Assembly: GCA_026706935.1 (NCBI GenBank)
Contig: JAPOXV010000026.1
Location: 215,721 to 279,720, forward strand
Direction of reading: 5' to 3'
DNA length: 64,000 nucleotides
DNA from: Gammaproteobacteria bacterium
GTDB taxonomy: Bacteria > Pseudomonadota > Gammaproteobacteria > Pseudomonadales > Azotimanducaceae
Position 1 is the stretch's first letter, and every line of letters begins with the position of its first letter. Under the pieces are notes generated by a model, which had not been told where the DNA came from, did no database searches, and worked only from the letters and a program-made list of their open reading frames with translations. The position numbers and the translations under genes are program-made. Shown piece by piece: positions 63,093 to 64,000 of this stretch.

Positions 63093-64000
63093 TTAATCTC
63101 TCAACGCAAATCTTCTTTGTGGTGCATACCTTATTCCGTCGACACCCAGCACGTGTCTTGAGTCAAAGCCGTTATGAAATCCTGCACGAAATTCCTTGGC
63201 ACCGCTTAGTTCGCCAAACTGTGATACGTCTTCAAGGAAGACGAATGCCGGGACTTTCGAGTATTCGAATGAGTAAGTTCGTTCTACTATTTCCTCATCC
63301 GCTTCAAACCTGTGTCGCCACACGGCGGGTCTAGATAGTATTTCAGGATATTCGAACCAGCATTCGTTCGGTATTAGTTCTTTGATCGTAGAGTCATCGT
63401 GAATCGAATTGTTCCAGGCATCCAAGTCTTTGAAATGGTCTCCCAACAAGAATGGATAGCGCTCGATCAAATGAGGTACGTCTACCAATACGTCCTGACC
63501 AGCAAGTACATCTACTTCAAGCCATTTTCCGATACGCGAGCCAACGAATCTAGCGGCAGCTTGTCGGTCCTTTTCACCTATCGCTCTCGCGTCTAGATCA
63601 TTTACCTTTTCTTGTAGGAAGGTCTCGAACGTAAGGTCTGCCAATTTAGAGGGATCGCCTTCGCCTGGACAAATGAATTCAAAGGCTGAATCCGACATTC
63701 GACGAACATCCTCTTGGCGCATACCAATCGACTCCAGAATATTCGCTTCGTAGCGTGCGTCTACGAAATCGGTGCGTGAACGTTGAAGCTCTACCGCATT
63801 TGACATCGTGTTCCACGCCCAAGGGCGGAATCCACGCCAAGGAGGATTCGTCCAAAGACCAACTGTCGGTAGAAGGTCGGCATTCAGATTCAAATCCGCA
63901 TAACTCCACAAATGACCATTTAATGTGAGGTCAAATTGAATATCACGAAATTGGTTTAGCACCAAAATTGCACCGCAGTTCGAGAATGTTCTTGCTAGTC
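63093..64000 (-). CDS. Orphan protein, runs off the window at its 5' end
   Basis: The frame is open to the end of the window; the only start nearby is a TTG at 63965, but upstream residues (LARTFSNCGAILVLNQFRD) look like continued coding sequence, so the gene probably begins beyond the edge. From 63965 it gives 290 residues with no recognised domain; features are WSYADLNLNADLL, a long helical middle (VDARYEANILESIGM) and an aromatic-rich end. It forms an operon with the orphan gene that follows at three bases. Function unknown; the neighbourhood suggests defence. Confidence 0.65.
   Translation of the reverse strand, partial: LARTFSNCGAILVLNQFRDIQFDLTLNGHLWSYADLNLNADLLPTVGLWTNPPWRGFRPWAWNTMSNAVELQRSRTDFVDARYEANILESIGMRQEDVRRMSDSAFEFICPGEGDPSKLADLTFETFLQEKVNDLDARAIGEKDRQAAARFVGSRIGKWLEVDVLAGQDVLVDVPHLIERYPFLLGDHFKDLDAWNNSIHDDSTIKELIPNECWFEYPEILSRPAVWRHRFEADEEIVERTYSFEYSKVPAFVFLEDVSQFGELSGAKEFRAGFHNGFDSRHVLGVDGIRYAPQRRFALRD

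Noticed and set aside
1-64000. HIP1-like GCGATCGC enrichment suggesting cyanobacteria
   Set aside because: CGATCG is common, but the full octamer is not obviously abundant, and the pilus, secretin and autotransporter content points to Proteobacteria.
1-64000. CRISPR arrays, tRNA or rRNA genes
   Set aside because: No regularly spaced repeats were seen, and stretches resembling tRNA T-loops (GGTTCGA...) lie within coding regions without cloverleaf context.

Overview
The window looks like a defence and surface-structure island from a Gram-negative bacterium, most likely a gammaproteobacterium. The grounds are an autotransporter-type outer-membrane barrel ending in Phe, a secretin lipoprotein, a type IVb pilus operon ordered like the R64 thin pilus, many signal peptides, and a two-repeat plus CARDB secreted protein of a kind common in that group. 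I cannot name the genus. No rRNA, tRNA or CRISPR array was seen. Base composition is moderate and intergenic gaps are unusually long (up to about 1.6 kb).

Left part (1-14 kb): the 3' end of a Rieske protein gene, then a cluster of conflict-type genes. A leftward operon encodes a metallo-beta-lactamase-fold protein, an E2-E1-JAB triple fusion (a bacterial ubiquitin-like conjugation and deconjugation module) and a patatin phospholipase. It diverges from an XRE/ImmA-type regulator-protease followed by a PIN toxin-like gene. Next come an Xre-RES toxin-antitoxin pair and a leftward operon of a GHKL ATPase, a 730-residue partner with phosphoribosyltransferase-like features and a small orphan protein.

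Middle (14-37 kb): a giant Ig/cadherin-repeat autotransporter with a strong terminator, a secreted or cytosolic tyrosinase-like copper protein, a C-terminally truncated IS1595-type transposase and a subtilisin/P-domain protease. Then a TIR-rich cluster: a small membrane protein plus MTH538/ThsB-like TIR, a TIR plus SLOG pair with overlapping stop and start, another TIR-like gene on the other strand, and two orphan proteins. This reads as Thoeris-like NAD-derived signalling with unassigned effectors.

Right (37-64 kb): a ten-gene leftward type IVb pilus operon (PilL/TcpQ-like lipoprotein, secretin, PilO-like, PilP-like, ATPase, platform protein, major pilin, two minor pilins, and a PilV-position tip protein with a disulfide-rich stalk of 50-residue repeats). 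It is followed by secreted orphans, a MalT/LuxR-type regulator, a SUMF1 protein and two related Sel1-like exported proteins. The end holds a broken HigB fused in frame to the HigA C-terminus and to a large Swt1-type HEPN domain, a BrnA-like antitoxin remnant, and a type II restriction-modification pair preceded by two unknown genes, the last running off the window.

Many starts are TTG or GTG. I moved several starts downstream where a ribosome-binding site, signal peptide or stop-start overlap supports it.
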